Origin: an uncultured Victivallis sp. | GTDB lineage: Bacteria > Verrucomicrobiota > Lentisphaeria > Victivallales > Victivallaceae | Length of the DNA: 38,194 nucleotides | Assembly (NCBI RefSeq): GCF_944391105.1 | Contig: NZ_CALXSK010000042.1 | Location: forward strand, 1-38,194 | Direction: 5' to 3' | In this document: positions 1 through 8,350 of the stretch, piece after piece | How the letters are laid out: each line of letters starts with the position of its first letter | Numbering within the stretch: position 1 is the first letter of the stretch | The notes under the pieces: model-generated | The model's database searches: none | The model's input: only the letters and a program-made list of their open reading frames with translations | What the model was told of the DNA's origin: nothing | Made by a program: the position numbers and the translations under genes

Positions 1-35
1 TTCTCTCGCCTTTAAGCTGAAGCTATTCGGCTACA

Positions 36-60
36 TACCGGCGCAGCCGGTAGTTTTTTT
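36..60 (+). terminator. Intrinsic terminator of an off-window gene
   Basis: A perfect 7-bp stem (TACCGGC 36-42, GCCGGTA 46-52) with a GCA loop is followed by seven T (54-60). This is a classic Rho-independent terminator reading rightward. It must serve a gene that lies left of the window; a TAA at 13-15 could be that gene's stop, but this cannot be verified here. Confidence 0.8.
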
Positions 61-70
61 GCGCTTAAGC

Positions 71-119
71 AATATAACAAAAGGAGTGCTGCAAAATCGA
101 AAAATTCTGCAACACTCCT
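71..119 (-). terminator. Terminator of the Cys-rich miniprotein gene
   Basis: An inverted repeat (AGGAGTG 82-88 with CACTCCT 113-119, plus inner TGCA 90-93 with TGCA 108-111 across one mismatch) lies just past the leftward gene's stop. Read on the minus strand it is followed by a T-rich tract (TTTTGTTATATT, 70-81). It therefore fits a leftward terminator converging on the rightward one at 36-60. Confidence 0.6.
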
Positions 120-139
120 GCGAAGAAATCAGCTCCTGC

Positions 140-346
140 TCACGGAAGCTCGCACCACTTTTTGAACTGCTTGCAACTTCCTGCCGTGGTGGAACTGGAA
201 AGGCAGCTGAAATGCCGCAACTTGCAAGGCTGGCTGCCCGTTTCACATTTCACCCGCAGCGGCCGGGAACCTCTTACGAGCTCCCGTTCCCCGTCCCAGA
301 ACTGACAAAGTCCGCAAACCTTTGCTCCTTCGCAGCGATGTTCCAT
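140..346 (-). CDS. Cys-rich miniprotein (68 aa), unknown
   Basis: This 68-residue basic protein is not recognised. Eight cysteines (residues 5, 11, 14, 34, 41, 48, 58, 65) are spread along it, including a C-x5-C-x2-C cluster near the start and a C-x6-C pair at the end. That pattern suggests a small metal-binding or disulfide-rich fold. It has no signal peptide and no membrane segment, so a cytoplasmic zinc-binding role is more likely than an exported one. The start is set by an AAAGGAAA ribosome-binding site 4-5 bases upstream of ATG 346; a longer frame reaching 481 has no such site. A private terminator follows at 71-119, so the gene is monocistronic. The antisense frames here look like shadows. 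Confidence 0.6.
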   Translation of the reverse strand: MEHRCEGAKVCGLCQFWDGERELVRGSRPLRVKCETGSQPCKLRHFSCLSSSTTAGSCKQFKKWCELP

Positions 347-559
347 TTTCGTTTCCTTTCTTTTTGATTTTTGCTCTGCGTCCCGTTGAAAATACGGTGG
401 GATGCCTTGTTGATTTCCCGCAACCTGCGAATTACTCATAACCTTTTCGTCAGCAGTCGCGTTTTTTGAAAACTTACGCAAGAAAAATTAGCAAAATCCG
501 TGCCACTTTCAGTTTGGGCTCGCATCCATCGAAAAAACCGACGACAGGCGCTCAATAAA

Positions 560-575
560 TGACCACATCCGGTCA
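560..575. promoter_or_regulatory. Candidate upstream activator site (TGACC-N6-GGTCA)
   Basis: A 5-bp-arm palindrome, flanked by AAA on the left and ATTT on the right, is centred about 109 bp upstream of the start site predicted from the sigma-54 element at 651-666. This is the usual distance for an enhancer bound by a sigma-54 activator, and such an activator is the next gene. The rest of 347-768 shows no coding potential. It ends in an (AT)n run at 738-752 just before the ribosome-binding site. Confidence 0.4.
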
Positions 576-650
576 ATTTTCAATCCATGCGCATTCGGAA
601 CGCACCCCCCTGAACCAAAATCGCCGCCGATTTCCCTCCGGATTTCCCGT

Positions 651-666
651 TGGCATAAAATCTGCT
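651..666 (+). promoter_or_regulatory. Candidate sigma-54 promoter (-24/-12)
   Basis: TGGCATAAAATCTGCT matches the family consensus TGGCAYRN4TTGCW at every fixed position but one. The invariant GG (652-653) and GC (664-665) are spaced correctly. The predicted start lies near 677, giving a leader of about 92 bases to ATG 769. It implies that the downstream activator/DUF262 pair is itself transcribed by sigma-54 RNA polymerase. Confidence 0.55.
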
Positions 667-768
667 CATAATCGATCCCGAATGAACCGGATCTATTTGA
701 AAATCCCTTTTCGACAAGTTAGATTACAACAAATGATGATATATATATATATTTGAGGATTGGCGACG

Positions 769-2241
769 ATGGAGACTTTGATTCTGACCGGCTGGGGTTG
801 GAGCGATTACGCCTGTGCGGCGGCGCTGGCGCTGCGCCATTTCGGCAAAGCGGACATCCGTGGCGTGAGCACCCGGCGGCTGCCGGAGCTGCTGAACGAA
901 ATTTCCGGATACAAAACCATTCTGATTCTGGGTGTCGGTTTGACCGGCAATCCGGAACTGCTGCAGAAAGGGGTGGAAAAACTTCGCGCCAAAGGATGCA
1001 ATATCCGATGGATCAGCGCGTTGCCGTTTCCGGAAAATCTGCCGGATCCCTTGCGTATTTTACTCAACCCCTTCATCGACGAGGACGGCGTAACCGCCGC
1101 AGTGTCGAACTGTTTCGGAATTCCATACGATGATCTGCTCCCGCTGGTCCGGGAGGAAAACGCCACATCGGAGCTCCGGCAATTCCGGCAGCTGCTGGAG
1201 GCGGCGATGTACTTCTACCGCAACTATCAGGAGGAGAAGCCGTACAGCGATGCGATCCGCCACATCGCCCAATGCGATCCCGAATCGAAGTGGTCCGATT
1301 CCGAGCGGCAGATGCTCGAACATTACAAGCGGTTCGGCAACCGGGAGCTGGCCGGGAAGAGCCATGCGATGCAGGAACTTCTGCATAAAATCAATCTGGC
1401 CGCCCCGCACGACCATGCCCGGGTTCTGATCTTCGGCGAGAGCGGAACCGGCAAGGAAACGGTGGCTCTGCAGATCCACAACAAGTCGCCCCGCAGAAAC
1501 GAGCCTTACATTACCTTCAACTGCGCCTGCGTCGCGTCACACCTGCTCGAAAGCCGTTTCTTCGGCCACGAAAAAGGGGCGTTCACGGGGGCGACGGAAC
1601 GAAAGCGCGGACTTTTTGAACTTGCCGACGGCGGAACGCTGTTTCTCGATGAAATCGGCGAACTTCCGCTGGAAGCGCAGGGGATTCTGCTCCGGGTGCT
1701 CGAGGGGGGACGCATCATCCGGCTGGGCGGCAGCGAGGAGATCGAGGTGAATGTCCGGCTGATTGCGGCGACCAACCGCGATCTTGCGGCGATGGTGCAC
1801 GACGGGAAATTCCGGGAAGATCTGTTTCTCCGGCTGAACGTGATACAGATTCTGGTGCCTCCGCTGCGGGAGCGTAAATGCGACATCGAACAGATCGCCA
1901 ACGGCTACTGGCTCAAGCAGCACAAGCACCGGCTGACACCGGAACAGGTCGAAGTTCTGAAAACATACGATTATCCGGGCAACGTCCGGGAACTTTTCAA
2001 TCTTCTGGAGCGGGCCTCCGTTCTGGACGAACAGGATTTCTCCCGGCTGCTTGCAGAACACAAACAAATGACGGCGAGTCTGGCTCCCGCTGCGGCAGCC
2101 GAGCTTCCCGACGAGCTCGATGCGGCGACCCGGCTGCATGTGCGTCATGTATACGAAAAGTACAACAACAATCTGTCCCGTGCCGCCGCGGCGCTGAAAA
2201 TCGCCCGCAACACGGTCCGCAAATATCTGGAGGAAGCATGA
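769..2241 (+). CDS. Sigma-54-dependent activator with novel N-terminal domain
   Basis: This is a bacterial enhancer-binding protein of 490 residues, which uses ATP to open sigma-54 promoters. Its AAA+ domain (about 195-425) has Walker A GESGTGKE (223-230), the sigma-54 contact loop GAFTGA (270-275) and Walker B LFLDE (291-295). A Fis-type helix-turn-helix closes the protein (about 465-490). The first ~190 residues are neither a response-regulator receiver nor recognisably PAS, GAF or CARF. They begin with a beta strand, a W-x-x-S/D turn and a small-residue helix, then ILILGVGL; this faintly recalls DHH-type folds and may be the ligand sensor. ATG 769 is chosen because GAGG (755-758) sits 10 bases upstream; TTG 760 is too close to that site. 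Its stop overlaps the next gene's start as ATGA, so translation is coupled. Confidence 0.9.
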   Translation: METLILTGWGWSDYACAAALALRHFGKADIRGVSTRRLPELLNEISGYKTILILGVGLTGNPELLQKGVEKLRAKGCNIRWISALPFPENLPDPLRILLNPFIDEDGVTAAVSNCFGIPYDDLLPLVREENATSELRQFRQLLEAAMYFYRNYQEEKPYSDAIRHIAQCDPESKWSDSERQMLEHYKRFGNRELAGKSHAMQELLHKINLAAPHDHARVLIFGESGTGKETVALQIHNKSPRRNEPYITFNCACVASHLLESRFFGHEKGAFTGATERKRGLFELADGGTLFLDEIGELPLEAQGILLRVLEGGRIIRLGGSEEIEVNVRLIAATNRDLAAMVHDGKFREDLFLRLNVIQILVPPLRERKCDIEQIANGYWLKQHKHRLTPEQVEVLKTYDYPGNVRELFNLLERASVLDEQDFSRLLAEHKQMTASLAPAAAAELPDELDAATRLHVRHVYEKYNNNLSRAAAALKIARNTVRKYLEEA

Positions 2242-5200
2242 AAACCGTTGCCGTCGCGTTGAAAAAAGTTCAGGAGTTATTCAAGCTCCATTTTCTCATC
2301 CCGTTTTATCAACGCGGATACCGCTGGAACGAACGGCAGATCAAGCAACTTCTCCTGGACATCGATTCGTTTCAGCCCACCGGCGGGAATTTCTATTTTC
2401 TGCAGGCTCTGGTAGTCGTAAAAACAGGCGATGCCTCTTACCGGGTGGTGGACGGGCAGCAGAGATTGACCACTTTGCAACTGATTCTGAATTACCTTGA
2501 TGAAACTTCGCCCATTCAGATTGCTTACGAGCGGGGAGAAGCGACGGAACAGGGGCTCGACTTTTTTTTCAAGAAGAAGGCAGAGGAATGCATCAAAGAG
2601 TTTTTCAAAAACAAGACGGCCAAGGACAGGGAGGAATTCCGGAATAAAGTTCAGGACCAGTGCCGCTTCCTCTTCTACGAGATCCCGGCAGAGAAGGAAC
2701 AGCAGACGTTCCGCGAACTCAACAGCGGAAAAATCTCCGCAACCGACTCCGATCTGGTGAAATATCTGCTGCTGAAGCCCGGTTCCGACGAGGAAGCCGC
2801 CGTCACGCATGCCCGCGCCGAAGAGTGGGACGAAATCGAACGGAAAATGAACGACGACGCATTCTTCGCATTCATGACCCCGCGCAACACCTGGCGTGAA
2901 GAGGATCGCATGACGATCCTGTTCCGATACGCCGGTTTTACCGTTACTCCCGGGATGGAGGTTTTCCCGTTCCTGATGAAGATCGAGGAAGAGCTCGAAA
3001 CCTCCTCCCGCGCCGAGGTCTGGAAGAAGATCAGCGCGGCCTTTTATCTGCTCGAGGAGTGGTTCCGTGACCCGCTCCTCTACCACGCGTTCGGCTGGTA
3101 CGTTCACCGGCGCGGCGGTTCCGCTCCCGGAAAACTGGAGGAAACACACTGGAGAGAAGAACTGAAGGAATCTGCCCGTTATCGCATTCCAGCCCCAGAT
3201 GAAACAAGAGACGATTATAAGCAGGGGAATGATCCGCTCCATCGTTATCTGCTGCTTCACAACGTTGCCTGCTGCTGGAATCGGCAGACGCGTTACGATT
3301 TCGTCCGCCACCGCCGGGTCGGGGTCTGGTCGCTCGAACACATCTTCGCCCGAAATCAGCGAGATCTGACGAGCAAAGAGGAACTGGAACAATGGCTGCG
3401 GCTGCCGGGGTGTACTCAACAGCAATGGGAAGAATACCAGCAGAAGTGCCGGAACAATCAAGGCAACGCCTGGCTCGCGAAACAGCTGGGAAAAAAATAT
3501 CCGGCGGAGGAAGTGGACAACTCCATCCGCAATCTGGCTCTGCTTCCGCAGGATGCGAATGCCTCTTTCAACAACCAATTGTTTGAGGGGAAAAAAGAAC
3601 TTGCCACTCAATGGGCAAAAAACAACTGGACACCCTACTGGATCCCGCCAGCGACAGAAGCGGTGTTTCAGAAATCCCTGCCGGGAGTCACAGACGTTCC
3701 CTATTGGTCAAACGAAGATAAAGAGGCGTATCTCAAATGCCTGACGAGTTCCATCAACTCCTTTGTGGAAGCCGTGACCCGACGCTTTTCCGAAGAAGAA
3801 CCCGAGCGCTTTTTCGAGTTGCTGACCCGGTACCGGGTGGAGATTCCCTGCATTCAACGCCATTACGTGCAGGGCGCCGATACGCCGCGCGCCAGGGACG
3901 TGCGGACGAATTTTATCGAGACGCTCTATTCCGCCTGCCGAGAAGGGACTCCCGTTCCGTTGCATTTCATCTACGGGCCGGTGAAAGACGGCGTCTTTAC
4001 GCCGGTCGACGGGCAGCAGCGTCTGACCACGCTCTGGCTCTTCGCGAGATATGCAGCGGAACGTTCGTCAGCGGAAAAAAGATCCGCCGTGCTGCCGCGG
4101 CTTTCGCGTTTCACCTATGTGGAACGCCCCTGTGCGGATCAGTTCTGCCGGGCGCTGACGACTCAGGCCATGGGCTGGCAATCCGACATCGATCCGGCAG
4201 AATCCATCCCTGCCCAACCGTGGTTTCAACAGGAGTGGAAGCTGGACACGACGGTTGCTTCCATGTTGCGGATGCTCTCGGCCATCCACGGGAAATTTAA
4301 ATCCGACGTACCGGAAAAGATCGAAAAGATCTGGGATTGTTTGCAGAATCAAATTACGTTCCAGCTGTTGACCGGAAACTTCCCGGATGATATCTATCTG
4401 AAGCTGAACGCCCGCGGACTTCAACTGACCCAGTGGGAAAACTTCAAGGGGCAATTCGCCGGACAGCTTGATGAACAATCCCGTTCTATTTGGAACGAGA
4501 AGATCGAAAAACTTTCCGACGCCTTTTTCATCCATGCGAAAGCTCTCCCCGACGACGCCTTTTTCGCGTTGGCGGCCAGGCTTGCGGTCGTACAGGCACA
4601 CATGCAGAACCGAAAATGCAGCGACCAGATCGAAAAACTTGCGAACCAGACGAACTGGAATGCAGAGCTGCCTTTTGTCCCGTTCCATGAGTTCACGGAG
4701 ATTCTTCCGGAGGCAGCCGGAGACGAGTTTGCGATCCATTATCTGCGGATGATTGAGCAAATTCTCCCAAAGAACGAGGAGGAGGAGACGGCACAGTTGC
4801 CCTCGCCCTACTGGCAGGACGGACGAAATCTGCTGCAATCGGTATTTTACCCGCAAAACAGGAAAGAGCGGGAGTTGTCGACGCTCCTGTTCTTCTATTT
4901 CGCCCAAAACCGGACTCCCGCCCCGGAAGATTTCCAAAAAGCACTGCGCTGCATGTGGAATATCCTTGAAAACGTCAGTGTGAACCCGCAAAAGCCGTAT
5001 GCTCACATTGCCAGCTTCCGGGAACAGTTCATCAACCGGCGCGGCCCCTCTCTGTATCGGCATGAGAATCAGGATAATATCACGTCCGGCGAGGTCTCCC
5101 AGTGGGAGGAGGAATCAGTCAAAGCGGCCATCTATGCGGGAAAAGGCGGCGATGCCGACCTTGCGTTGCTCCAGCAGGCAGAGAACAATCTGCACGGCCG

Positions 5201-5666
5201 CGTCCGGCTGGGAATTTTCGACCTGTCCACCGGGAAACCCGAATTCAACCGGGAACGGCTGGAAGAACTCAACAAGCTGTTTGACAAGTGGAAGGAGGAA
5301 ACGGCCCGACGGAAAATCGTTCTGACAATCGTGGCCGCCTCCCCTTACGAGTTGAAAGATGAGATCAAACTTGCGACGGATGACGCCGATCTTCTCTCGC
5401 TGCTGACGAACCGGAACGACAAGGCGCTTCAGAAGCCCCTGTTTGAGTTGCTGGCGAACCGGAACGACAAAGGTCACGATCCAGACGTGCCCAAAACGTT
5501 TCTTCTCCGGGATTGGCGAGAATCGATTCTGACGCTCGCAGAAGCAGAAGAAAGGAAAAGCGCGACGGTTTCAATCTGGAGGCGGGTTCTGAAAAAACAC
5601 AATCGCGGGGGCTATTATTTGTACAACTCCGCCTCGATCCGGGGAGCGCTCCCGGTCGGCGACTGA
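2238..5666 (+). CDS. Tandem-DUF262 (GmrSD-like) protein, cut by in-frame TGA
   Basis: A 1142-residue protein. The first half is a DUF262/DUF1524 unit: an IPFYQRGYRW entry motif (21-30), the DUF262 signature DGQQRLTT (72-79), then an HNH-type nuclease region with the EH dyad (E367-H368) and a later IRNLALL asparagine (N432) followed by a FEGKK lysine stretch. A second DUF262 module follows, with IPCIQRHY (536-543) and DGQQRLTT (591-598), and no second EH dyad is seen. DUF262/DUF1524 proteins such as GmrSD and SspE act as NTP-driven, modification-sensing nucleases in phage defence; that function is inferred here. The ATG overlaps the stop of the sigma-54 activator. The frame ends at TGA 5664-5666, but protein-like sequence continues in the same frame, so the gene may be recently inactivated or read through. 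Confidence 0.8.
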   Translation: MKTVAVALKKVQELFKLHFLIPFYQRGYRWNERQIKQLLLDIDSFQPTGGNFYFLQALVVVKTGDASYRVVDGQQRLTTLQLILNYLDETSPIQIAYERGEATEQGLDFFFKKKAEECIKEFFKNKTAKDREEFRNKVQDQCRFLFYEIPAEKEQQTFRELNSGKISATDSDLVKYLLLKPGSDEEAAVTHARAEEWDEIERKMNDDAFFAFMTPRNTWREEDRMTILFRYAGFTVTPGMEVFPFLMKIEEELETSSRAEVWKKISAAFYLLEEWFRDPLLYHAFGWYVHRRGGSAPGKLEETHWREELKESARYRIPAPDETRDDYKQGNDPLHRYLLLHNVACCWNRQTRYDFVRHRRVGVWSLEHIFARNQRDLTSKEELEQWLRLPGCTQQQWEEYQQKCRNNQGNAWLAKQLGKKYPAEEVDNSIRNLALLPQDANASFNNQLFEGKKELATQWAKNNWTPYWIPPATEAVFQKSLPGVTDVPYWSNEDKEAYLKCLTSSINSFVEAVTRRFSEEEPERFFELLTRYRVEIPCIQRHYVQGADTPRARDVRTNFIETLYSACREGTPVPLHFIYGPVKDGVFTPVDGQQRLTTLWLFARYAAERSSAEKRSAVLPRLSRFTYVERPCADQFCRALTTQAMGWQSDIDPAESIPAQPWFQQEWKLDTTVASMLRMLSAIHGKFKSDVPEKIEKIWDCLQNQITFQLLTGNFPDDIYLKLNARGLQLTQWENFKGQFAGQLDEQSRSIWNEKIEKLSDAFFIHAKALPDDAFFALAARLAVVQAHMQNRKCSDQIEKLANQTNWNAELPFVPFHEFTEILPEAAGDEFAIHYLRMIEQILPKNEEEETAQLPSPYWQDGRNLLQSVFYPQNRKERELSTLLFFYFAQNRTPAPEDFQKALRCMWNILENVSVNPQKPYAHIASFREQFINRRGPSLYRHENQDNITSGEVSQWEEESVKAAIYAGKGGDADLALLQQAENNLHGRVRLGIFDLSTGKPEFNRERLEELNKLFDKWKEETARRKIVLTIVAASPYELKDEIKLATDDADLLSLLTNRNDKALQKPLFELLANRNDKGHDPDVPKTFLLRDWRESILTLAEAEERKSATVSIWRRVLKKHNRGGYYLYNSASIRGALPVGD

Positions 5667-6029
5667 CGGATCGAACTGCGTCCCGATGGGAAGTTGAGTG
5701 AATCTTATCGAAAACTGCGCGGAAAGAACGAACCGGACTGGGATTTTCTGCCCAACGACGGGGATTCCCACAACGAACATTTGTGCAACAACACCGTCAT
5801 GCTCTACCTCCAGCCCGATAAGATCACCGTGCGCCGGAAAAAAGGCGACACGTTCGGCGACCATGAGACGCTCTGGCCGCAGGCGGATGCTCCGCGCTCT
5901 GAAACAGTCTGGGAAGAAATCGCAAACGTCTTTCAGAATTCGAACGGGGGCGATTGCGCCGCTCCCGCAGCGGAAAAAGAATCGAGGGCGGTCCTCCGCA
6001 TCCCGGAAAAAAAGCCGTGTCGCTCCTGA
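5667..6029 (+). pseudogene. C-terminal remnant of the tandem-DUF262 protein
   Basis: This stretch stays open for 120 codons in exactly the frame of the preceding gene, directly after its TGA. The translation (RIELRPDGKLSESYRKLRG..., then a hydrophilic domain containing TVMLYLQPDKITVRR) has the composition and beta-rich pattern of a real protein until about position 5940. It has no convincing start: TTG 5694 has GGGAAG directly against it. The simplest reading is the C-terminal ~120 residues of a 1263-residue parent, separated by one CGA-to-TGA change. Independent re-initiation or readthrough (TGA followed by C, a leaky context) remains possible. Confidence 0.55.
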
Positions 6030-6104
6030 GGTTCCTGCGTGCAGCAATCAGAGGTTCGTTCCTCCGGATTCCAATTCAAAGTGAAAAAAAATGGTTTTCC
6101 GCGA

Positions 6105-6132
6105 TTGCATTTTCTCCGGAATGGTGTATCTT
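6105..6132 (+). promoter_or_regulatory. Candidate sigma-70-type promoter of nrdDG
   Basis: TTGCAT (6105-6110) and TATCTT (6127-6132) are separated by 16 bases, with a predicted start near 6139. The two NrdR-like boxes lie on and just downstream of that start, where a repressor would block transcription. Confidence 0.4.
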
Positions 6133-6136
6133 ATGG

Positions 6137-6152
6137 CCACAACATATTGAAA
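6137..6152. promoter_or_regulatory. NrdR box 1
   Basis: CCACAACATATTGAAA matches the NrdR consensus ACACWATATMTWGTGT at the core positions CACAA.ATATTG. It starts 31 bp before box 2, the three-helical-turn spacing typical of NrdR-regulated ribonucleotide reductase genes. Confidence 0.55.
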
Positions 6153-6167
6153 TAAACAATTAAACCA

Positions 6168-6183
6168 ACACAATATATAGTAA
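6168..6183. promoter_or_regulatory. NrdR box 2
   Basis: ACACAATATATAGTAA is a close match to the NrdR consensus, losing only the last two bases. It ends five bases before the nrdD ATG and occupies the place where a Shine-Dalgarno sequence would be; none is present. Confidence 0.7.
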
Positions 6184-6187
6184 AAAA

Positions 6188-8350
6188 ATGAAGATCATCA
6201 AAAGGAGCGGAGCGGAGGAGGAGTTTTCCGTCGCAAAAATTCTGGCCGCCGTGACGAAGGCCAACCAGACTGTGGAATTCAAAAACGCGTTGACTGCACA
6301 GCAGATAGATGCGATCGGCGAGTACGTTTCCGGCATCTGCAAGGCGCTCGACCGGGCTTTGTCGGTCGAGGAGATTCAGGATATCGTCGAAACCCGGATC
6401 ATGCAGGCAGGCGCTTTTGAGGTCGCCAAAAAGTACATCACCTACCGGTATATGCGCAACCTCGTCCGGCAGGCCAACACCACCGACAACCAGATTCTGA
6501 GCCTTCTCGAATGCAACAACGAGGAGGTCAAGCAGGAGAATTCCAATAAAAATCCGACCATCAACAGCGTTCAGCGCGATTATATGGCCGGCGAAGTCTC
6601 CAAGGACATCTCCCGTCGGCTGCTGCTGCCTCCTGAGATCGTCGAAGCTCACGAACAGGGTCTGATCCACTTCCACGACATGGACTACTTCGCGCAGCAT
6701 ATGCACAACTGCGATCTGGTCAATCTGGAGGATATGCTGCAGAACGGCACCGTGATCTCCGGCACACAGATCGAGAAACCGCACAGCTTTTCAACCGCCT
6801 GCAACATCGCGACCCAGATTATCGCGCAGGTCGCCAGCAACCAGTACGGCGGGCAGAGCATCACGTTGACCCATCTTGCGCCGTTCGTCCAGGTGTCGCG
6901 CAACCGTATCCGCACCGAGGTTCAGGAGGAGTTTGAATTCGCGGGGGCGGCAATCAGCGCGGAACAGCTCAACGCGATCGTGGAAAAGCGCGTGCGCGCC
7001 GAAGTCGCCCGCGGCGTGCAGACCATCCAGTATCAGGTCGTCACGCTGATGACCACCAACGGGCAGGCTCCCTTCGTGACCGTCTTCATGTACCTGAACG
7101 AAGCGAAGAACGAACAGGAAAAAAAGGATCTCGCAATCATCATTGAGGAGGTTCTCAAGCAGCGTTATCAGGGCGTCAAGAACGACGCGGGGATCTACAT
7201 CACCCCGGCTTTTCCGAAGCTGATCTATGTGCTCGAAGAGGACAACATCGACGAAAACGGCGAATACTATTATCTGACCCGGCAGGCGGCGAAATGCACC
7301 GCCAGACGGCTGGTTCCGGACTACATCAGCGAGAAGAAGATGAAGGAGCTCAAGGAGGGCAACTGCTTCCCGGTGATGGGATGCCGCTCCGCTCTGACTC
7401 CGTGGCGCGACGCGAACGGCAACTACAAGTTTTACGGCCGTTTCAACCAGGGCGTGGTCACGCTGAATCTGGTGGATATCGCACTGTCGAGCGAAAAAGA
7501 CATGGACCGTTTCTGGAAGATTTTCGACGAGCGGCTCGAACTTTGTTACAAGGCTCTGATGTGCCGTCACAACCGGCTCAAGGGGACGCTTTCGGACGCG
7601 GCGCCGATCCTGTGGCAGCACGGCGCCATCGCCCGGCTCAAAAAGGGGGAACCGATCGATCCGTTGCTGTACAACGGCTACTCCACGATCTCGCTGGGAT
7701 ATGCGGGGCTTTGCGAATGTGTCCGCTACCTGACCGGCAAGAGCCATACCGATCCCGAAGCAACTCCGCTGGCGATCCGGATCATGGAGCATATGAACGC
7801 CGCATGCAACCGCTGGAAGAAGGAGACCACCATCGGCTTCGGCATCTACGGCACTCCGCTGGAGTCGACCACCTATAAATTCGCCCGCTGTCTGCAGAAG
7901 CGGTTCGGAATCATCCCCGGCGTCACCGACCGGAACTACATCACCAACAGCTACCACGTCCATGTTTCGGAGAAAATCGACGCTTTTGAGAAACTCGCCT
8001 TTGAGGCGAAGTTCCAGTCGCTCTCGACCGGCGGTGCGATCAGCTATGTGGAAGTTCCGAACATGCAGAACAACATCGAGGCGGTGCTTCAGGTGATCCG
8101 CTTCATTTACGACAACATCATGTACGCGGAGCTGAACACCAAGAGCGATTACTGCCAGGAGTGCGGCTTCGACGGCGAAATCGAGATTGTCAAGGACGAA
8201 TCCGGCAAGCTGATCTGGCGCTGCCCGAAGTGCGGCAACACCGACCAGAGCAGAATGAACGTCGCCCGCCGCACCTGCGGCTACATCGGCACACAGTTCT
8301 GGAATCAGGGACGCACTCAGGAGATCCGCGACCGCGTGCTGCATTTGTGA
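6188..8350 (+). CDS. nrdD: Anaerobic ribonucleoside-triphosphate reductase
   Basis: This class III ribonucleotide reductase makes deoxynucleotides from NTPs without oxygen, using a glycyl radical. The 720 residues begin with an ATP-cone allosteric domain (about 1-90: KIIKRSGAEEEFSVAKI). The large catalytic barrel follows, then a four-cysteine zinc site (CQECGF and CPKCGN) and the glycyl-radical loop RRTCGYIGTQFWNQGR near the C-terminus. The length is normal for the family. Start ATG 6188 is forced by the ATP-cone sequence, although it has no Shine-Dalgarno; the AT-rich leader is filled by an NrdR box. Its activase NrdG follows 86 bases downstream, as is usual. Two NrdR boxes upstream predict repression when dATP/ATP pools are high. 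Confidence 0.97.
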   Translation: MKIIKRSGAEEEFSVAKILAAVTKANQTVEFKNALTAQQIDAIGEYVSGICKALDRALSVEEIQDIVETRIMQAGAFEVAKKYITYRYMRNLVRQANTTDNQILSLLECNNEEVKQENSNKNPTINSVQRDYMAGEVSKDISRRLLLPPEIVEAHEQGLIHFHDMDYFAQHMHNCDLVNLEDMLQNGTVISGTQIEKPHSFSTACNIATQIIAQVASNQYGGQSITLTHLAPFVQVSRNRIRTEVQEEFEFAGAAISAEQLNAIVEKRVRAEVARGVQTIQYQVVTLMTTNGQAPFVTVFMYLNEAKNEQEKKDLAIIIEEVLKQRYQGVKNDAGIYITPAFPKLIYVLEEDNIDENGEYYYLTRQAAKCTARRLVPDYISEKKMKELKEGNCFPVMGCRSALTPWRDANGNYKFYGRFNQGVVTLNLVDIALSSEKDMDRFWKIFDERLELCYKALMCRHNRLKGTLSDAAPILWQHGAIARLKKGEPIDPLLYNGYSTISLGYAGLCECVRYLTGKSHTDPEATPLAIRIMEHMNAACNRWKKETTIGFGIYGTPLESTTYKFARCLQKRFGIIPGVTDRNYITNSYHVHVSEKIDAFEKLAFEAKFQSLSTGGAISYVEVPNMQNNIEAVLQVIRFIYDNIMYAELNTKSDYCQECGFDGEIEIVKDESGKLIWRCPKCGNTDQSRMNVARRTCGYIGTQFWNQGRTQEIRDRVLHL

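Noticed and set aside
738..752. (AT)n run as a replication or recombination element
   Set aside because: A short dinucleotide run in a leader with no flanking iterons or att-like repeats; most likely just AT-rich sequence before the SD.
5664..5690. Selenocysteine at the in-frame TGA
   Set aside because: Only a weak ATCG/CGAT pairing follows the TGA, not a stable SECIS stem, and DUF262 proteins are not known selenoproteins. A nonsense change is simpler.
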